Both the position numbers and the translations under genes were made by a program. A stretch of DNA of 5,523 nucleotides from an uncultured Eubacterium sp. GTDB taxonomy: Bacteria; Bacillota; Clostridia; Lachnospirales; Lachnospiraceae. The notes under the pieces were generated by a model. That model was not told where the DNA came from. It saw nothing but the letters and a program-made list of their open reading frames with translations, and ran no database searches. This document shows, piece by piece, positions 5,029 through 5,523 of this stretch. The stretch's first letter is position 1; each line of letters opens with the position of its first letter. The stretch spans positions 1 to 5,523 of the forward strand of contig CAJGDH010000130.1 of NCBI GenBank assembly GCA_904502145.1, given 5' to 3'.

Positions 5029-5523
5029 TTAATGCCGGGAATATCTCTTCCACATAGTATCTGCACCCATGATTATCAGAGCGATGACAGATACTATGAT
5101 CACTTCTATGATACATTTCTGAGATAGTGAATAGGCTCCCTTCGACAGATAGAAACGATGGATATAAATCGCGCCCAACTGACCAAGATATATAGGAAGG
5201 CTTAGTTTCCCCAGGAAATAACAGACCGGGTTATCGAAAAGATCACTGCCGTATGCGGCCTTCGAAAATGCAACGCCAATCATGACCATAACTGCCGGGA
5301 TAACCCAGACTTCATAGGCTTTCGGCAATCTGCTGAATGCATAACCTGTGAACCACACGAAGGAAAAAAGCTCCAGCAGGGTAAGACCAAGGCGTTTTTT
5401 TCTGTTTTTCAGAATATCTGATTCCATACAGCGCCTGGTAAACTCATATAAGAACAGACCGATAGCGATTTCCGCTATAGCTCTGAGAGTGCACCGGAAA
5501 GTGAACCCCTGCCAGTTGGAACT
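5029..5523 (-). CDS. Membrane acyltransferase-like protein, C-terminal part (acyltransferase 3 / OafA-like), cut by the window edge
   Basis: The frame stays open from the TAA at 5029-5031 to the right edge, giving 164 visible C-terminal residues; an internal Met codon at 5427 is unlikely to be the true start because the preceding residues read well as protein (Arg-Ala-Ile-Ala-Glu-Ile-Ala-Ile-Gly). At least four to five hydrophobic membrane segments are visible, separated by short basic or polar loops. The segment reading FLGKLSLPIYLGQ resembles the conserved Gly-Lys-x-Ser-x-x-x-Tyr-Leu stretch near the C-terminus of acyltransferase family 3 proteins, which transfer acyl groups onto surface sugars. 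The catalytic N-terminal part lies outside the window, so substrate and activity cannot be judged. The gene converges on the rib/DUF1858 genes, shares their terminator, is more AT-rich than them, and is probably functionally unrelated. Confidence 0.7.
   Translation of the reverse strand, partial: SSNWQGFTFRCTLRAIAEIAIGLFLYEFTRRCMESDILKNRKKRLGLTLLELFSFVWFTGYAFSRLPKAYEVWVIPAVMVMIGVAFSKAAYGSDLFDNPVCYFLGKLSLPIYLGQLGAIYIHRFYLSKGAYSLSQKCIIEVIIVSVIALIIMGADTMWKRYSRH

Overview
This window carries a riboflavin (vitamin B2) biosynthesis operon from a Gram-positive, Clostridia-type bacterium, probably Lachnospiraceae-like. That placement is inferred from the gene order ribD-ribE-ribBA-ribH under an FMN riboswitch, strong AGGAGG ribosome binding sites, sigma-A-type promoters, and a small DUF1858 redox protein. 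No species can be named from the sequence alone.

Layout: (1) 48-536 encodes a low-complexity protein dominated by about eleven imperfect Asn-Arg-Tyr-Gly/Ser repeats; I do not recognise it, and its start may lie beyond the left edge. (2) 573-844 is a complete regulatory leader: a near-consensus promoter, an FMN (RFN) riboswitch aptamer and a rho-independent terminator, so the operon is very probably controlled by transcription attenuation. (3) 845-963 is a non-coding stretch before ribD with three tandem 15-nt repeats and overlapping inverted repeats. (4) 964-4619 holds ribD, ribE, ribBA and ribH, all on the plus strand, separated by 48-78 nt gaps. (5) 4636-4932 holds a DUF1858 CxxC protein with its own promoter. 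(6) 4971-4999 is a strong hairpin terminator between converging genes. (7) 5029-5523 on the minus strand is the C-terminal part of a membrane acyltransferase-like protein cut by the right edge.

How the genes work together: the GTP cyclohydrolase II half of RibBA opens GTP, RibD deaminates and reduces the pyrimidine, RibH condenses the product (after dephosphorylation by an enzyme not encoded here) with 3,4-dihydroxy-2-butanone 4-phosphate (DHBP), and RibE dismutates the lumazine into riboflavin. FMN made from riboflavin shuts the operon off through the riboswitch.

The most notable point is that the RibB half of RibBA, which should make DHBP, has lost nearly all the residues known to be catalytic in E. 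coli RibB (R37, E40, D42, H136, H153 and E174 equivalents are A39, T42, A44, N137, F154 and V175), while the RibA half is intact. If the genome makes riboflavin, DHBP should come from another gene, or this domain does something new.
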